Shown here: piece after piece, positions 63,640 to 64,000 of the stretch
Numbering within the stretch: position 1 is the first letter of the stretch
Layout of the letters: every line of letters begins with the position of its first letter
NCBI RefSeq assembly: GCF_001929375.1
Contig: NZ_MSGO01000015.1
Span: 16,166 to 80,165 of the forward strand
Reading direction: 5' to 3'
Length of the DNA stretch: 64,000 nt
Source: Actinomyces oris
GTDB lineage: Bacteria > Actinomycetota > Actinomycetes > Actinomycetales > Actinomycetaceae
Position numbers and translations under genes: made by a program
The notes under the pieces: generated by a model
Database searches by the model: none
Told to the model about the DNA's origin: nothing
The model's input: only the letters and a program-made list of their open reading frames with translations

Positions 63640-64000
63640 ACTCCTCGCTGCCGGCGCGACCTTACGGTTCGACGGCGGTACCGGACGGCGGAAACGTCGC
63701 ATCGGCAGGAGTAATCCGGTCGGTACGGAAAAAAGCAGAATAGTTCAGAGATCAGGGTCACGTGATCCGAATTTGATTCCCGAACGACAACCTGCATATG
63801 CTAGTCCGGTCGCCTTCGAGAGGCAAGCAAGGAATTCTTCCTTGGCCTGAAATCTCGGTGGGCGTGTTGTTTGAGAACTCGATAGTGTGTCATGTTTTTT
63901 ATGCCATGGCCCTGGGGCTGCGCATGTTGTTTGTGTGGTTTTGGGGTTTGTTTTGTTTTGGTTTGCCTGGCCCTTGTTTTGGGGTTGGGTTGGGCCTTGG
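63640..64000 (+). other. rRNA operon leader (16S gene outside window)
   Basis: The stretch TTGTTTGAGAACTCGATAG near 63868 is the conserved leader element found just before 16S genes in actinobacteria, associated with antitermination and RNase III processing. It is followed by unusually T/G-rich DNA typical of the pre-16S stem. A small hairpin, CAAGGAA-N3-TTCCTTG, lies at 63828-63844. No rRNA sequence itself is reached before the window ends, and no gene is present after ppgK. Confidence 0.75.

Overview
The window is high-GC, densely coded DNA from an actinobacterium, most likely an Actinomyces of the oral type. I infer this from the gene content: polyphosphate glucokinase, DUF3027, a long Lhr helicase, the XPB helicase with its partner, a MoeA/RimJ/GlpR block as in mycobacteria and corynebacteria, a c-di-AMP riboswitch ahead of an NlpC/P60 gene, and HrcA/CIRCE control of groEL. 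No species can be fixed from sequence alone.

Layout. 1-5.3 kb: 3' end of a GH15-like gene, a stand-alone groEL with two CIRCE operators, an orphan WXG100 protein and an HD-superfamily-like protein. 5.7-12.5 kb: a two-component system, a NYN nuclease-like protein, and a TPM-domain membrane protein followed by PspA/IM30; the TPM gene has a frameshift just after its signal peptide. 12.6-26.1 kb: a glutamine amidotransferase, then mostly DNA-repair genes (XPB-like helicase with a divergent partner, DUF3027 protein, family-5 uracil-DNA glycosylase, Lhr). 26.2-30.1 kb: an anchored trypsin-like protease, a membrane acyltransferase-like protein and a purine permease. 30.4-36.0 kb: a polymorphic toxin locus. 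It has a PrsW-like membrane protease fused to a Tox-REase-5-like toxin, its Imm52-like immunity gene, a headless second toxin module with its own AT-rich toxin tip and immunity gene, and a second Imm52-like copy. 36.2-46.1 kb: MFS transporter, DtxR-type regulator, riboswitch plus NlpC/P60 hydrolase, universal stress protein, tRNA-Arg(CCT) and a very large degenerate helicase/nuclease-like protein. 46.1-52.8 kb: a palindrome-rich spacer, mscL, a SAF-domain protein, 5-formyl-THF cyclo-ligase, MoeA/Glp, RimJ and a GlpR-like membrane protein. 52.9-58.4 kb: tRNA-Ala(CGC) followed by an island-like stretch with an IS481-like remnant, an IS110-family element and a Hachiman (hamA-hamB) antiphage system. 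58.6-64 kb: an NAD(P)-binding protein with a TetR regulator and operator, an OPT transporter, ppgK, and the promoter and leader of an rRNA operon whose 16S gene lies beyond the window.

Two families of short intergenic palindromic elements recur. One is 122-123 bp long with three copies whose terminal inverted repeats differ in sequence but stay self-complementary. The other is 68 bp long with two copies. Together with the toxin locus these are the least explained parts of the window.
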